From Gnetum montanum (Eukaryota; Streptophyta; Gnetopsida; Gnetales; Gnetaceae), in NCBI GenBank assembly GCA_015680685.1, contig MNCI01004927.1, positions 508,657-572,656 on the forward strand: a stretch of DNA of 64,000 bases, read 5' to 3'. Position numbers and translations under genes: made by a program. The notes below the pieces were generated by a model. The model had not been told where the DNA came from. It was given only the letters and a program-made list of their open reading frames with translations, and ran no database searches. Numbering within the stretch: position 1 is the first letter of the stretch; every line of letters begins with the position of its first letter. Positions 21,459-33,479 of this stretch are shown one piece after another.

Positions 21459-22280
21459 TGTTGAAAATTTTGGTGAATTTTCATAGAAAACATGAGTCAA
21501 TTGGAATGTTTAGAAGATGTGAAGCTTGTCTAAAGGGTCTTGGATCACTAACGATGCTCATATTTTTAAAAATTTGGTGTTCAAAGTTCATGAGGAAGCA
21601 ATATCAGGCAACAAAAGTTTATTGAGTGTATATGAGATGGATTGTGAGTTATGAATGTATGGACAAATTATTGGACTTGAGGGAAGTAAACATTGAATTC
21701 CAAAGTGTTATGGAAATCCCAAGATGATATGGATTTGATTGTTAGGTATGAGACACAAGAGTTATACAAGTGGGTCTTCACCAAAGCAAGCTTCAACCCT
21801 TAGTGCCCTTGTATAACCACACCTAAAAGTGTCCATAGGTACCCAAGGAGTTGAATGTAAAACATACCTATCTCTCAAAACACACATGTTAATATTGCTA
21901 GAATGGAAAAATAACACTATACTATACAAAACCATAAACTTATGATTAAATATATAGTAAGGTGAAATGGACTGTAGAAGGAATTGCTGAAATTGGGATA
22001 TGAGATGTCTTACCATAGGCATAATGAATCCTTATGTGTGATACATGGTTAAGGCAATCACTAACCTTTTTGTTCAAGATTCAAATCAAGTCTATACCAC
22101 TTCTCAATAACATCACATTATGTCATCCCTACGACTAATAACCATAAGACTACCACTGTTGCAAGAAGTATAATTTCCTTGGCATGTTGTCCAAGAAAGG
22201 AGTTTATTAATAGCATACTTTTATTTTTGAAATTTTTGGGAAGTTGCCTACCTTTAGGCATGGGTAACATGCCTTTCTAG

Positions 22281-23353
22281 TGGAGACCCCAGAAATTTTA
22301 TTTTATGCTTTTATTCTATTTTTGTTGTGTTGATGTTACTAGAGGACTACTAGTGTAGGGGATTGCACCTTGATAGATCCCAATAGGACCTAATCCACAA
22401 CTTCCAAGTAGATTTAGCTTAGAAAGTAAGAACAACACGATAAAATAGAGACAATAATACTTATATTAAGAAATTTCTTAAATACATAGAAAATTCATCA
22501 AAGATGAGGAGCCAAGCTCAACTCACAACTCTCCCAAGGATCTTAGAGGCCACACTTGTTCTTTATTAATCCTCAATTGCTCATAATGGAGCCCAAGCTC
22601 AAGACTAGACACTTATAAGAGATTCTCCTAATCTTTCTCAAGTGTTCTCCCTTGCCTTTCATCCAACTTCCTTGCACAAGCTCTCTTCTTACACAAGCTT
22701 TCTTCCCTTAAGAGCTCTCTTTCTTACCCTCTATTGGGATGTTTGGCCTTTAGCATTTGCACTTTGGCCCTTGGCACTTTAGCACTTGGCACTTCAACCT
22801 TAACAATGGTAAATTACATTAATATTTATAAGCAACTGAAGGAGAAGAACCCTAGAAATATTTCTTCAAATCAACTTAAGGTTCTCTAGATGTTTCCCAA
22901 GTCTTCTCACCTTCTCCTCGGTCATTTCCATCTTGCTTTAGCTATTTTCCAAATTGGAACGGGCGTTTTCAAAAGTTTCTCCATGCGTCTGGATTGTCTT
23001 TGGCTTTGTTGGGATGTCTATTGTGAGAGCTTTGCTTTCGAGAGAGATGTCTATTATTTTTGGTAGATTTCTTCTTTGGACTTGGTATGTCTACACTTCA
23101 AGGAAGATGTCTCTGGGGAGACCTCTATCCTACAAGTGCCAAAAATAAAATTGCTCATTTTGATGTTGAGAGCCTTTGGATGCCTCCAAACAAGTCCCCA
23201 TAGATCCTATAACCTCCTAAACTCATCAAAATGAGCCAAAAACACTTTGAAACATGCCAAAACATCCAAGAATCATCCTCAACAAAATCAACATAAAAAG
23301 ACACATAGTATGTAGGGTAGAACAAGGGGATTAGAAGAGGTGTCCCTACACCA
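22281..23353 (-). repeat. Solo LTR related to element D, inside copy B
   Basis: On the - strand it starts TGGTGTAGGGACACC at 23353, matching the element D LTR start (TGGTGTAGGAACAC at 35297), and ends GTCTCCA at 22281. Its 1073 bp is close to D's 1080 bp. The U3 half, including AGATGTCT / AGACATCT-type motifs, resembles D; the U5 half is much more diverged. A 33-bp direct repeat (22248-22280 and 23355-23387) flanks it instead of matching 5-mers. Confidence 0.65.
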
Positions 23354-24018
23354 ACTACCTTCAAGCATGAGTAACATGTCTTTCTACTAACATGATAAGG
23401 TAGCACTTATTGTACTCTTACTTTCATTTTTTGTTAGAACTCAAGAAAATAATAGATCCTTAACAACGTGATAAAATTCATAGTAGTAGACATAGAGAAT
23501 CCACGAATCCCCTTAATGTCACACCCTTTGCATTTCCACTTGGTTCTTCACTTTTTTGTCTAGGCATAATGATCACAAGGTTATTTTTAGTTTTATTATG
23601 AGAAGAATATCATTATGGCCATGGTAAGAACCTCTTATTATTGGAATGGATGGATAGATTTTGTGGTCTCACTGTATAAGTAATTAGTTCTTTATGATAT
23701 GATAATATAGAGTAATATTCACCTTATTGGGACTACATCTTGCTTTATTCCATGCATTTATTGAAAAATCAATAAAAATATGTATAGGACAATGGATAAA
23801 AAATCATATAAAAAATGGAAAAATAGAGAAAGAATTTGAGAAATATTAAAGAATATAAAATGATTAAAAATTGAAAAAGTATAAAAGAATGCAAAGATAG
23901 CAAAGAATATGAAAAATTGGTAAGAAATTTAAAGGACAACAAAAAATTGTAAACAAAAAAGAATTGTAAAACAAAGAGTTGAAAAGCACTTATTAATTCC
24001 TAAATTAAGATGGGGCAT

Positions 24019-24026
24019 CTCCCCCA
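24019..24026 (-). other. Purine tract after pol, copy B
   Basis: On the - strand TTTTGGGGGAGATG lies where pol should end. Copy C has TATGGGGGAGTC at 42839-42850, also after its last pol codons. It could be a second (internal) polypurine tract; function is inferred. Confidence 0.35.
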
Positions 24027-24059
24027 AAATTGAACTCATGGGTGAGTGTTCATATAATG

Positions 24060-24560
24060 GATCCTAGATATCGTGGATCATACACTCTAGGTTTCTTACT
24101 TACCATCCTTAGTGGCTTAGTTTTTCAGTTGTTATCCCATGTAATCTTGATGATAATTGAGTTATGATCTTCTAAGGACATATATCCCGTTGGACTTGAT
24201 GATCTTCCCATTTTATAAGATCCATCTATACTTTCTTTTTTATTCTTAAATTCAAATTTTAAGTCCTCATTTTCCCTATCTGTTGGTGTATGATTATGGT
24301 TTAAGATTTCCTTTTGTAAGTTTTCATTTTGGGTTATTTCTTAGTATAGGATTTAATAAGTGAGTCGGATAGTTCCATGCATGTTTTAGACAATTTTATG
24401 TTCTCAATTTGCAGCCACTAGGTGTCTTTTGGTTTAGTGACCCATGTTTCTTCTTGTACACACACTTGTCTGTCCCATCTGTTGTAGGCTAGTGTAAGGA
24501 TTGTGTTGACATTTTGAGCTTTCTGTCCACAACTACATCCTTTTTTATCATTAGTAATGC
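24060..24560 (-). other. Lys/Asn/Glu-rich stretch between protease and spacer in copy B
   Basis: One frame reads a charged stretch (QNENLQKEIL..., GSYKMGRSSSPTGYMSLED) with few stops. I found no counterpart in copy C and no RT or INT signature. It marks the junction where about 2.5 kb of pol is missing. Confidence 0.4.
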
Positions 24561-25390
24561 ATGGAATTCTTTGTGTATGTGTGGCTCCTTATGCCTCTTC
24601 CTTAGATATTTCCATGGATAAATCTCTCATTTCTAACTTAGCATCTATTGTGCTAAGCCATGCTCTTCCCATAATGATAGGAAATTTCTTGTTGTCATTA
24701 TTCATGTCAATCACTTAAAAATTTGCTAGATAGGATCACTCATTGATAATGGTCATCACATCTTCTATCTATCATAGAGGAATGGTAACAAATTAGTCTG
24801 CTAGCTTTAACCTTATGTTGCACTTCTTTAAGGGTGGTACGTTCCATGCCTTGTGTATTTCTTGAGAGATCAAATTTACTCTAGAGCCTAAGTCTAGTAG
24901 AGCCTTACATGGTGAATTTTTAGCTACTTGCAAATAAATTAGAGGAAATCACAGATCAATTGTTTTCTTAGGAAGTGGTCCTTCCTTAATCTAGTCTGAT
25001 ACTATTTTAGTTAACATGATAGCAAAAAGCTTCTGAGTTAGTTATTGTAGAAGCAAAATGTTTATAGAAGGGCTTCTTAGAGAAGGAACTTGTTCAGATG
25101 GAGTCCTTGCCTAACTAGTCTTTTTTGGGCTTATCCTAAAGAATGGATGTTTTTGAGATTCTCTTTTAACATCGATGGTATGATCCTTTCTTCGTATATT
25201 CACTACCCTAGCATCATTTTTCTGGTATGGTTGTGATGGTAGTTGCTCCTACATGATAGGTGGTGGCACTAGTGGTAAAGAATTGGAAGGTTAGTTTGAT
25301 GGACTAGTTATTAGTGGATGCATAAGGATTATGATCCATCCTTAGAGTGATAGGCCTATGGTACTCTGGTGGATAATAAGAGGAGGAAGT
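24561..25390 (-). pseudogene. Retropepsin remnant, copy B
   Basis: The segment at about 24715-24590 (- strand) encodes FPIIMGRAWLSTIDAKL, which matches the copy C protease end (FPIIMGRAWLSIVDGKL). Upstream sequence reads through several stops. An aspartic protease of the pol polyprotein is the family role. Confidence 0.6.
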
Positions 25391-27576
25391 TTGGATTTAA
25401 GGATTTCTTAGAGATATTGGATGTTGAACATAATATCGATAAGTATCCAGTTACCTATATGGATATTGTTGCCTTGGCAGTGGCATTTCCCATGTTTGTG
25501 GTTGTTGCCACTACTATTGGTATTGCTCTTGTGGTTGAGGGTAACCTCCACTTGGGTAGTATGTTGGTTGGAAAGGTTGTCTGAGGTTACCTTGAGGATA
25601 AGGTAACCATCTTGGCACTTTCTTTTTAACAAAACTTGAATTGAGTGCATATGCCCTAGACTCCTGCAAGTGGGCCATAATAGGGAAACATCCCTTAAGA
25701 TGTTCATACTAGCACACCTTGCACCATTCCTCTTTCTTTAAATTGTAGTCAGTGTACCCTTCAATGGTAGAAACTTTTCCTTTGTGCTTATAACTTTCCC
25801 GTACATAGTCTCTTTTCTTCTTCTTTCTCTTGACCTTATTGAGTGCTTCTATAGTCTTCTCTTCTACGATCTTCAAGGCTATAGAAATGTTTTTGTTCAT
25901 TGAATCCCACATTTTCTCTACCTTGGTTGCTATATCATTTACCAAATTTTGGATTGGTAGAGTCTTCTTTTGGATCACATCTTCCAAGGTTTCATCCTCC
26001 TATTTATTACATATCTACACATCACATTTCCTTATTGATGGATCTCTATTATACTCTTTAGTTGATTCTCTCTCTTTTAGTTCTCCTTTCTCTTTTGCTA
26101 CTTGGTTGATTAACCTTTGAATTAAATGGGCAGTCATCTCTGATAATCGTCCCTAGGCATAACCCCAAGGGTCTCTTTGGTTTTGTTCCTCAATTCATCT
26201 ATTATGTGCCTTAGTTATTCCTTCTGTGAGAATCCATGGCTTGGCATCGATGTAGTAAGGAATAGTATTTGTCCATTGCTACATCAAGGGATTCGTGTAT
26301 CCCTTGCTTCCATCCTTGGATCTACTTTCATAGGTTTGACACTCGTGAGTAGGTTTGATACTTATCATTAAACAATTCTAGCATGTTACTTCATCTTCAA
26401 ATTGATTCTGGTTCTAGGGATTGTTACTAGTTTTCTGCCTCCTTAATGAGTGTTCTAGGGAACAACTTTAGTTTCTGCTAGTCACTTTCAACATTTTGGA
26501 GAGCACATGCATCATGGAATGCTTGAAGTGGTGTTGTGGGTCTACATTATATTCACCCTCAAATCTAGGCATGTTGTTCATGTCTAGTTGCTTGATGTGA
26601 CTTTCCCTTACGTGCCTGGTTGGAATGTAAACTACTTCCTTGATGTTGATCATGCTGTGAGTGGCCAATGGGGGTTCTTCATAGTGATCAAGTTTGTAAG
26701 CTCTATTGTAGTGGTGACCCCTTCTATGTTCATAATGCTTCCTTTCTTTGTGTCTGATTCTATTTCTTCTTTGTTCATACTCATCCTCATCACTATTAGG
26801 ACATCTTCTTCTATACTCATGTCTCTCACCATCCCTTTGTCTCTCTCTGTCATGGTCTTTGTATCAACAATCCTTCTTGTCAGACTCTATAGATGAACAC
26901 GAGGAGGTGGAAGAAGCAGTTGGAGAATGGTCTTAGCTGGTTCTCCTTTGGTGACTCCTTGATTCATTCTCTTTTGGATCTTTAGAAGCTCTAGGCCTTA
27001 AGCTTTTCCTATGTCTTGAGTCCTTTGCGTTCCTTCCAAGATCCTCTGTAAGAGTTGACTTTAGCATTATGTTGATATGATCTTCAATGTGTATAATTGG
27101 TGTGTGGGAGTAAGATCTCTGAAGTTGATAAAACTTGCCAGCTTAGAGTGAGGTGTCTTCTATTTCCTCCAAGATAACTATTTGAGGCGCTTTTTGCCCC
27201 TTATCATGTTCATGTTGTGCTTCCATAATAGCATCCCTTCTTTCCTGGGCCTTTGTTGGTTGGTATAGCCTAGTCATGTTCTTCTAACTTGATACCCTTC
27301 TTGTTCATGAGTTAGGTTGGCCTTCTTGAGGATTGCTTGAAACATTAATGGTATTAAATGTTCTGGTAGTAGAACTATGTTGCCTTGCATATCTCTTCAT
27401 CTGAGTTATTCATCTTGATGAAGGATGAATGTAAAATTAGGATAGCATGGATTAGTGTGAGAATATAAAACTCTTGTTTGCATTAGTGCACTCTAGTCTT
27501 TATTATCATGTTTTTTGTCATGATTTTTCTGTAGCTCTTTGGCAAGTGACATCTTCCCTTTTAATGTTGAAGCCAT
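25391..27576 (-). pseudogene. Gag remnant, copy B
   Basis: The likely start is the ATG at 27576 (MASTLKGKMSLAKE), which follows a TG/CA microsatellite in the leader. IPTRHVRESHIKQLDMNNMP (about 26610-26550), also present in copy C, marks the N-terminal side of the gag domain. The C-terminal part (25987-25709) reads VEKMWDSMNKNISIALKIVE and is Lys-rich, ending near a CxxC zinc-binding-like motif. Frames are broken in several places. Confidence 0.65.
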
Positions 27577-27710
27577 GTTATGTTGTTGATGCTTTACTTG
27601 TGTGTGTGTGTGTGTGTTAGCAAAATTACTTGAGAATATGAAAGATAGACTTTTATAGCTTGTAATATAATGAATTGTATAAGATCAACTCTTAAGCACA
27701 CATTGACACA

Positions 27711-27728
27711 TCCTTGGCAATGGTGTCA
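27711..27728 (-). other. Primer-binding site, copy B (tRNA-Asp type)
   Basis: On the - strand TGACACCATTGCCAAGGA matches TGGCGCCGTTGCCGGGGA, the complement of the 3' end of plant tRNA-Asp(GTC). The changes are all G-to-A. It starts one base after the LTR end at 27730. Confidence 0.7.
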
Positions 27729-27729
27729 A

Positions 27730-28305
27730 TGATCAGTAGTGAGCAATCCCAACACTCTACCATACAAGTCACAAGTGTTCACCAGCGATCAAATCGTAAT
27801 TTGTGGATGAGACAATGTAATTATGCTAAGGGTTGATGTTAAGTTCATGATCGTTGTCCTCTCACCTTGAGTTAGTGAAGTCTCAATGTATGGTTTAACT
27901 CGCAATGAGGCATATGATAATTGATGTTGTAAATCCTAAATAACTCCTAGTGGTATTCATGATTGGGAATGAAACTTAAGTCTAAGTCCAAGTAACTCAG
28001 AAATAGAAATCTATTTTATCCTAGAGCGATGGATATTTGGTCTTGATTTACTATACATGCCTTGGCTCATGTAGCCATTACTAGGTTACCAAGCATTATG
28101 CTATTGGGCGAACCAAACAATAACACTACTAGGATTACCAAACAATTACACTTAGTGCTTGAAACTAGTTGTATCCATTTTGCTTTACTAATAAGCATGA
28201 AAAAGTAAAGTACTTAGAAATGTAAATGATTAACTAGGAACGTAGGAAAATTAAACTAAATAAACAAGTAAAGCTAAGTGGATGCTGCATTGATGAGAGT
28301 ATCTC
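27730..28305 (-). repeat. 5' LTR of copy B, truncated
   Basis: It aligns with 16989-17570 of the 3' LTR and stops at about 28305, near GATGCTGCATTGATGAGAG. The U3 part with promoter array and TATA box is missing. The outer boundary is approximate. Confidence 0.75.
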
Positions 28306-29203
28306 TCAATTCAAGAAGTTTAAATTCGAGTTATATTTGAGGTAAATTATGTTTTGGTTAAGTTCTACCATAGTATCATGTTATCTAGATGTTTTGGGTT
28401 AGGTACATATAGCCATTATTTTGTTGAGGCTTATTTCATTTTTATTCCTATTCCAAACTCATATCATTCTTGTTCATGTTAACACATTGGGAATATAATA
28501 TATGATTAAAAAATAATTACAACCTATAAGAGATGACCTAATTTAACAACTCATTGTATAAAAAGTATATAGGTAAAAAGTTATTAGTTTAAGTCATACT
28601 TGAGGCACTTTTACATTCTAGTTAAGCTCTACAAGAATATCATGTTAGTTATATGTCATGGGCATAATTATAACATAAGTTTAAATATTTGAACCATGTG
28701 GATAACAATATAGTCATTCAGATAAGGCTAAGATGATGCATCTAAGACATAGCCAATATGATAATTTTGAAGAATTTAAGAACATAACTATGTTAGATTA
28801 TCATAACCCTTAGGATCAAACCTGTGAGTTACACATCGTAAACCACCATCTCTAATTGAGTGAGTAATGTCTCATTAATTAGATATAATCTTAGACCATA
28901 TAGTGATACAAATAGATATAGAACTTTGGTAAAATGTAAAGCATATGGAGTGACATAATGGTGCCTTAAGCACAACTGCAATTAGTTACATGCAAATCTA
29001 ATGTCACAAGTTTGGTTCTTATGGGCAATGTCAAGTTATGTACAAATTCAGTAAAAGAAATTTTGAAATTGGTGTAACCCTTTAAATCTAAGAGAGTTTT
29101 AATTGAAGTAATTAAATATATTCAATTTCACAAAACTTACCAATTGAGATATGATCTCATGGACAAGTTAATTAATTGATACTGCCTCTAAAAAATAAGC
29201 TTA
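28306..29203. other. Unassigned 0.9 kb between copies B and C
   Basis: AT-rich and without a gene. A diverged direct repeat of about 70 bp is visible (about 28318-28395 and 28588-28657; shared TTGAGG, GTTAAG(T/C)TCTAC and TATCATGTTA). It ends AAGCTTA against the copy C LTR. Confidence 0.5.
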
Positions 29204-30102
29204 CGATAAATCATATTTTGATCAACTACGATATCAAGCATTCGATATCAAAGCTGCAACATCGGATCCTTGATATCAGGGTACAAGTTACAATGTTAGA
29301 TATTCAATATCGTGGACATGTGTAGACTTATAAATATGATACCTAGGTGCATGGTCCAAACAACAATTTCATTCCACATTAGCGAAACTCTATCAGTTTG
29401 TTTTCCTAATTTTAGTACTTAGCACTTACTAGTGTGTGCCTGTAGTGTTGTGTGAAGTGATTGTACGGAGTCTTTATTTGAGCATCTTGTACTTGGACAC
29501 AAGTTTGAATGGCAATAAATATCAATATTACTTTTCACCATTACAACGTCCACTTAGTTTTTATTGTTTACCTAGAATAATGTTTACTATTTTTACTTAG
29601 CCTACTGATGATTGTTTCTTTAGTTACGATTTACTTTTCCATGAACTTTACTTTTAATATTGTTAAGTGGAATGGATACGATTGATTCTAAGTGTAAAGT
29701 ATGATCATTTGGTAATCCAATAGTATTATCACCTGGTTCACCTAGTAGTGAGGTACTTGGTAATCCTAGTAATGATTACATAAGTCCAAGATGTATGCAA
29801 AGAGTTAGAAGCAGATGTTCATCGACTAGGCTAGACTAGATTCATTTGTTTTTTACTTAGACTTAAAAGCCTCTTTCATTTACCTTATGTTTACTAGGAG
29901 TAAAATGGTCAATGCAACATTAGTTATCATACACCTCATTGTGAGTTAAACCATAAGCATTGATTTTACTAGCTCACATGGGAAGACACCGATCATGAAC
30001 TTAAACCAATTACTAGCATACTCACTTTGCCTTGTCTATGGAATTCGACTGGGCTACTCGTATCTCATATGGTTGGGTGTTGGACTACTCCACCACTCAT
30101 CA
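29204..30102 (+). repeat. 5' LTR of copy C
   Basis: 899 bp, from CGATAAATC (TG in the 3' LTR) to CCACTCATCA. It has a GATATC-type array (29229-29311), TATAAATA (29329-29336) and the TCTTTATT / AATAAATA poly(A) pair (about 29469-29522). The TGGTAATCC tandem units are near 29709-29775. Confidence 0.85.
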
Positions 30103-30103
30103 T

Positions 30104-30121
30104 TGGCATCGTTGTTGGGGA
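30104..30121 (+). other. Primer-binding site, copy C (tRNA-Asp type)
   Basis: TGGCATCGTTGTTGGGGA matches TGGCGCCGTTGCCGGGGA, the complement of the plant tRNA-Asp(GTC) 3' end, with four transitions typical of cytosine deamination. It lies one base after the LTR. Confidence 0.8.
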
Positions 30122-30249
30122 CAAATCAATGTATGCTTAGTAATTGATTTTTCCAAAGTTCATTGTATCAACAACCCAAAGTCAAAATCTTAATTTTTAA
30201 TAACCCCAAACAAGTTACACACACTTAACCAAAGTCTTAAGTCACAAAC

Positions 30250-32600
30250 ATGGCCTTAAACAAAGATACATCACCACTTGCCAAGGAGACAAGAAGAAAC
30301 AATGACATAATCATTGATGAAGAAGAATGGGGGATGACAATGCAAACAAGAACTACTTATTCTTACACTGATCCTTATCATCGAGACTTCACTTTCATCT
30401 TTTATTAGGATAATCAAATGAGATGGAGGAACATGCAAGACAACATAGTCTTGTCTCTAGAACCTGAAGCACTTAACATTCTTCAAATTGCCTTACGGGG
30501 AATGCATTTGGACTAGATGCAAAAAGGGTATCATGTGACTCAACACATGACAAGACCCTATGAACCCACAAAGAAGCAAATGAGGAGAGATGTTGTCATG
30601 GAGATCAAACAAGTACACATATGTTGTCTTGGAAGAACTTGATGTTGATGCATTTATTCTACCAAAATCATGAGGAGCCTTCAAAAACACCTATCATCAA
30701 ACTTGAGGAACCTATCAAAGTCCAACTTCATTCCACTCTAGTAGAGACACCTAAGGGGGAGTCTATTGACTTAGGGTATAAGAAGGACTCGAGGCCAAGG
30801 ATTCCTACCAAATCCTACAAAAAAGCATACAAGAGTTATGAAAGGAGAACAAGCCAACATCATTTTCCTGCTACCTCATCTGCCTCATCAGGATCGTTAG
30901 TGGACTGTAACAGAACACGACACAAGTACTAGGACTATGATAGGAAATAAAGGAGGACTCATGATCATCATGATCAATATTCAAGATTGTCTAATATAGA
31001 AGATGAAGAATATGAATGAATGAGACAAAGGGATCAAAGAGAGGATCAAGAAAGGTATGAGCACAGAAGAGGTCACCGCTACAATAGAGCATACGAATCC
31101 CACCACAATGATGAACTCCTCATGGCAACTTGAAGCATGATAAACATTCAAGAAGCTCTTCACATACCAACCAGACACATGAGGGATAGTTGAATCAAAT
31201 AGCTAGATATGAATAACATGCTAAGATTTGAAGGTGGCTATAACACTAATCCACAACATCACCTTCAAGCTTTCCACAATGCCTGTGTCCTACAAAACAT
31301 CGAAAGTGATTAGAAAAAAGTAAAGTTATTTCCCATAATACTTGTAAAGGATGTAGAGAGCTAGTATAGGTCATTGGAATTTGAATTAATCAAATGCTGG
31401 AGTACCATGCTTGAACTCTTCAATGATAAATACCAAACTTATTCACAAGTATCTAACTTAAGGAAACAAATCTAGAGATGGAAGAAAGGGAGTCATGACA
31501 CCCTTGATGCAACAATGGGTACATACTATTTACTATTGCATAGATGCCTAAACTATGGATTTTTATCAAGGGAAAAACTCAAGCACATTGTAGATGGGCT
31601 ACAGAGCAAAACTAGAGAAACTCTTAGGGTTTATGCCCAAGGCTATTTATCAAAAATGATTGTCCATCACATTCAAAGACTAATTGACTAGGTAGCAAAG
31701 TAGGAAGGTGAGATAAGAAAAATGGAATCAGCTAAAGAATACAATAGAGATTCATCAATTTGAAAGAGAGATGCATGAGTTTGCAATACAAAAGAGGAGA
31801 AAACCTTGGATTAGGCTATCTAGAAAAATACTCTACAAATCCAAAAATTTGTAAGTAACATCACAACCAATGTAGATAAAATGTGGGATTATGTTGATGA
31901 AAAATTTGCAATTGCATTAAAGATTATGAAGGAAAGAACCAAGTAAGCCTTTTGAAAAAGCAAAGATAAGAGGAAAAAGAAAGGGTTTGGATGGAAAGGC
32001 AAAGTTGCTTTAGTGGCTAAGTGCTCAGATACTAGCTCCATAGATGTGGAAGTTTGTATTGTATGTCAGTATGAACATCCTAAGGGATGTTGTCTAATCA
32101 TGACACATTTACAAGAGATAGCAACATACGCACTCAATCCCAAATTTGTTAAAAGATAGATGCCTAATGGTTACCTTATCCTCAAGATAACTACTAATAG
32201 AGCCTCCAACCAATGTATTATCCTAGTGGAGATTTTCCATAGTCGTAGGAGCACTATTAACAATAGTGGCAATAGCCTCAATCGTGGGCTATGCCACTAG
32301 CTCGCCAACAATATCCATATAGACAACTAGATTTGTATGGATATTTCATCCAACATCCACTATCACTTGGTTATGTAGCTATTTAGACCCCACAATACTA
32401 TCCAGTAGAATATCACAGATCAATGTTGCCAAAAATTGATCCAACCTCATATAAACATCCACCAATAGTTGGTCATTGTAATCAAAACCTAAATCCTCTA
32501 CCACCAGTGCCACCTTCTATTATGTAGGGGGAATTGCCATCACAACCATAGTAAAAGAGTGCTATGAGTGCAGTTAATATCCATGAGGATATGGTTACCT
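30250..32600 (+). pseudogene. Gag remnant, copy C
   Basis: The ATG at 30250 (MALNKDTSPLAKETRRN) is the likely start. The gag core is at about 31120-31690: IPTRHMRDS, LDMNNMLRFEGGYN, then a VESWYRSLEFELIKCW-type stretch and LKHIVDGLQSKTRETL. Further on is WDYVDEKFAIALKIMKE, a Lys-rich patch and CIVCQYEHPKGCC, a zinc-knuckle-like cluster (about 32058-32095). A Pro/Tyr/Asn-rich tail follows. Gag would form the intracellular particle that packages element RNA. There are multiple TAG/TAA stops, many at positions where Gln codons are likely. Confidence 0.75.
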
Positions 32601-32829
32601 ATGAGTATCAACCCAGGAAATGACTATTCTTTAGAATGAGTCCAGAAAAGACTCAATGGATGGGGAACACGTCTACTGCCACCCAATCTATAAGTACTTC
32701 TCAACACAGTAAGCTTTCAACTTCATCATGTTCAAATGTCACAACTATCATGGTCACTCAGACAATAACTCATTGGATTAAGGTAGGGACTCTTACACAT
32801 AAGAGAATTGATCTAGGAAGTCCCTTAGT

Positions 32830-33470
32830 TTATCTCCAAATAGCATGACAAAAGCCATGTAAAGCTTTACTAGATTCTAGATCCAAAGTGAATCTAATAT
32901 CTTAAGACGTGTACTAGGCTTAGAGCTTGTGGACTAGTCAATCATAATTCCACTTGGACTACTGGATGATGTGATTAGTACCATCAGTGGTTTGTCTTAC
33001 CCTCTTGATTTTCTAGTTATTCACATGGGAAAAAATAAGGGAGAATTTCCAATTATCATGGGAAGAGCTTGGCTTAGCATTGTGGATGGTAAGCTTGGAA
33101 TTTGTGATTTGTCCTTGGAAATTTCCAAGGAAGATGAGACTGAAATCATATAAAGACGAAGAGATCCATATATCGCAGATAGTGATAATGGGTGCAATAT
33201 GCAAATAATATGGTTTATCAAATGAGAAGAGACTAAGGCATGCAATAGATGTGTTAAAACAAGATGTATGCAAAATTGTCTGTATGTAGCAACCACCCAA
33301 CAAGAGGGCATCCAGTGGCTGATTACAAGTGAAGAAACTCAATTTGATAAGTACATGGAACTAGAAGAACAAATCATTAGCCCCTATGTTGTAGAAACAA
33401 ATAAACTAGAATATCTAAGGAAAGGACACTTCTATCCTCAAAACAATCAGGAAGAAGAAATAGACTAGGG
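32830..33470 (+). pseudogene. Retropepsin remnant, copy C
   Basis: The N-terminal side reads CKALLDSRSKVNLIS (about 32859-32903), where an active aspartic protease would have D(S/T)G, so Gly is replaced by Arg. The C-terminal side reads FPIIMGRAWLSIVDGKL (about 33050-33095). The protease would mature the Gag-Pol polyprotein. Confidence 0.7.
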
Positions 33471-33479
33471 ACACCTAGA

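Larger units (their letters stand above)
21459..24060 (-). other. Post-pol spacer of copy B
   Basis: This is the spacer between the purine tract and the internal promoter, collinear with 42860-44035 of copy C where not interrupted by the solo LTR. One block (21762-22022) has an open frame of 86 codons, with GYTRALR and CFGEDP also readable in copy C. The remainder is A-rich low-complexity sequence (23780-24000). Confidence 0.55.
16989..28305 (-). mobile_element. Athila/Tat-like element, copy B (RT and integrase lost)
   Basis: Reading leftwards on the - strand: truncated 5' LTR (28305-27730), tRNA-Asp-type primer site, gag, a protease remnant, a purine tract, a long spacer, internal promoter, candidate intron, accessory ORF, PPT and 3' LTR. 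The protease region passes into the post-pol spacer with no RT, RNase H or INT signature, so the element could only have moved with enzymes supplied in trans after that loss. A solo LTR of the D family (22281-23353) sits in the spacer. Stops and frameshifts throughout show it is old. Confidence 0.8.
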
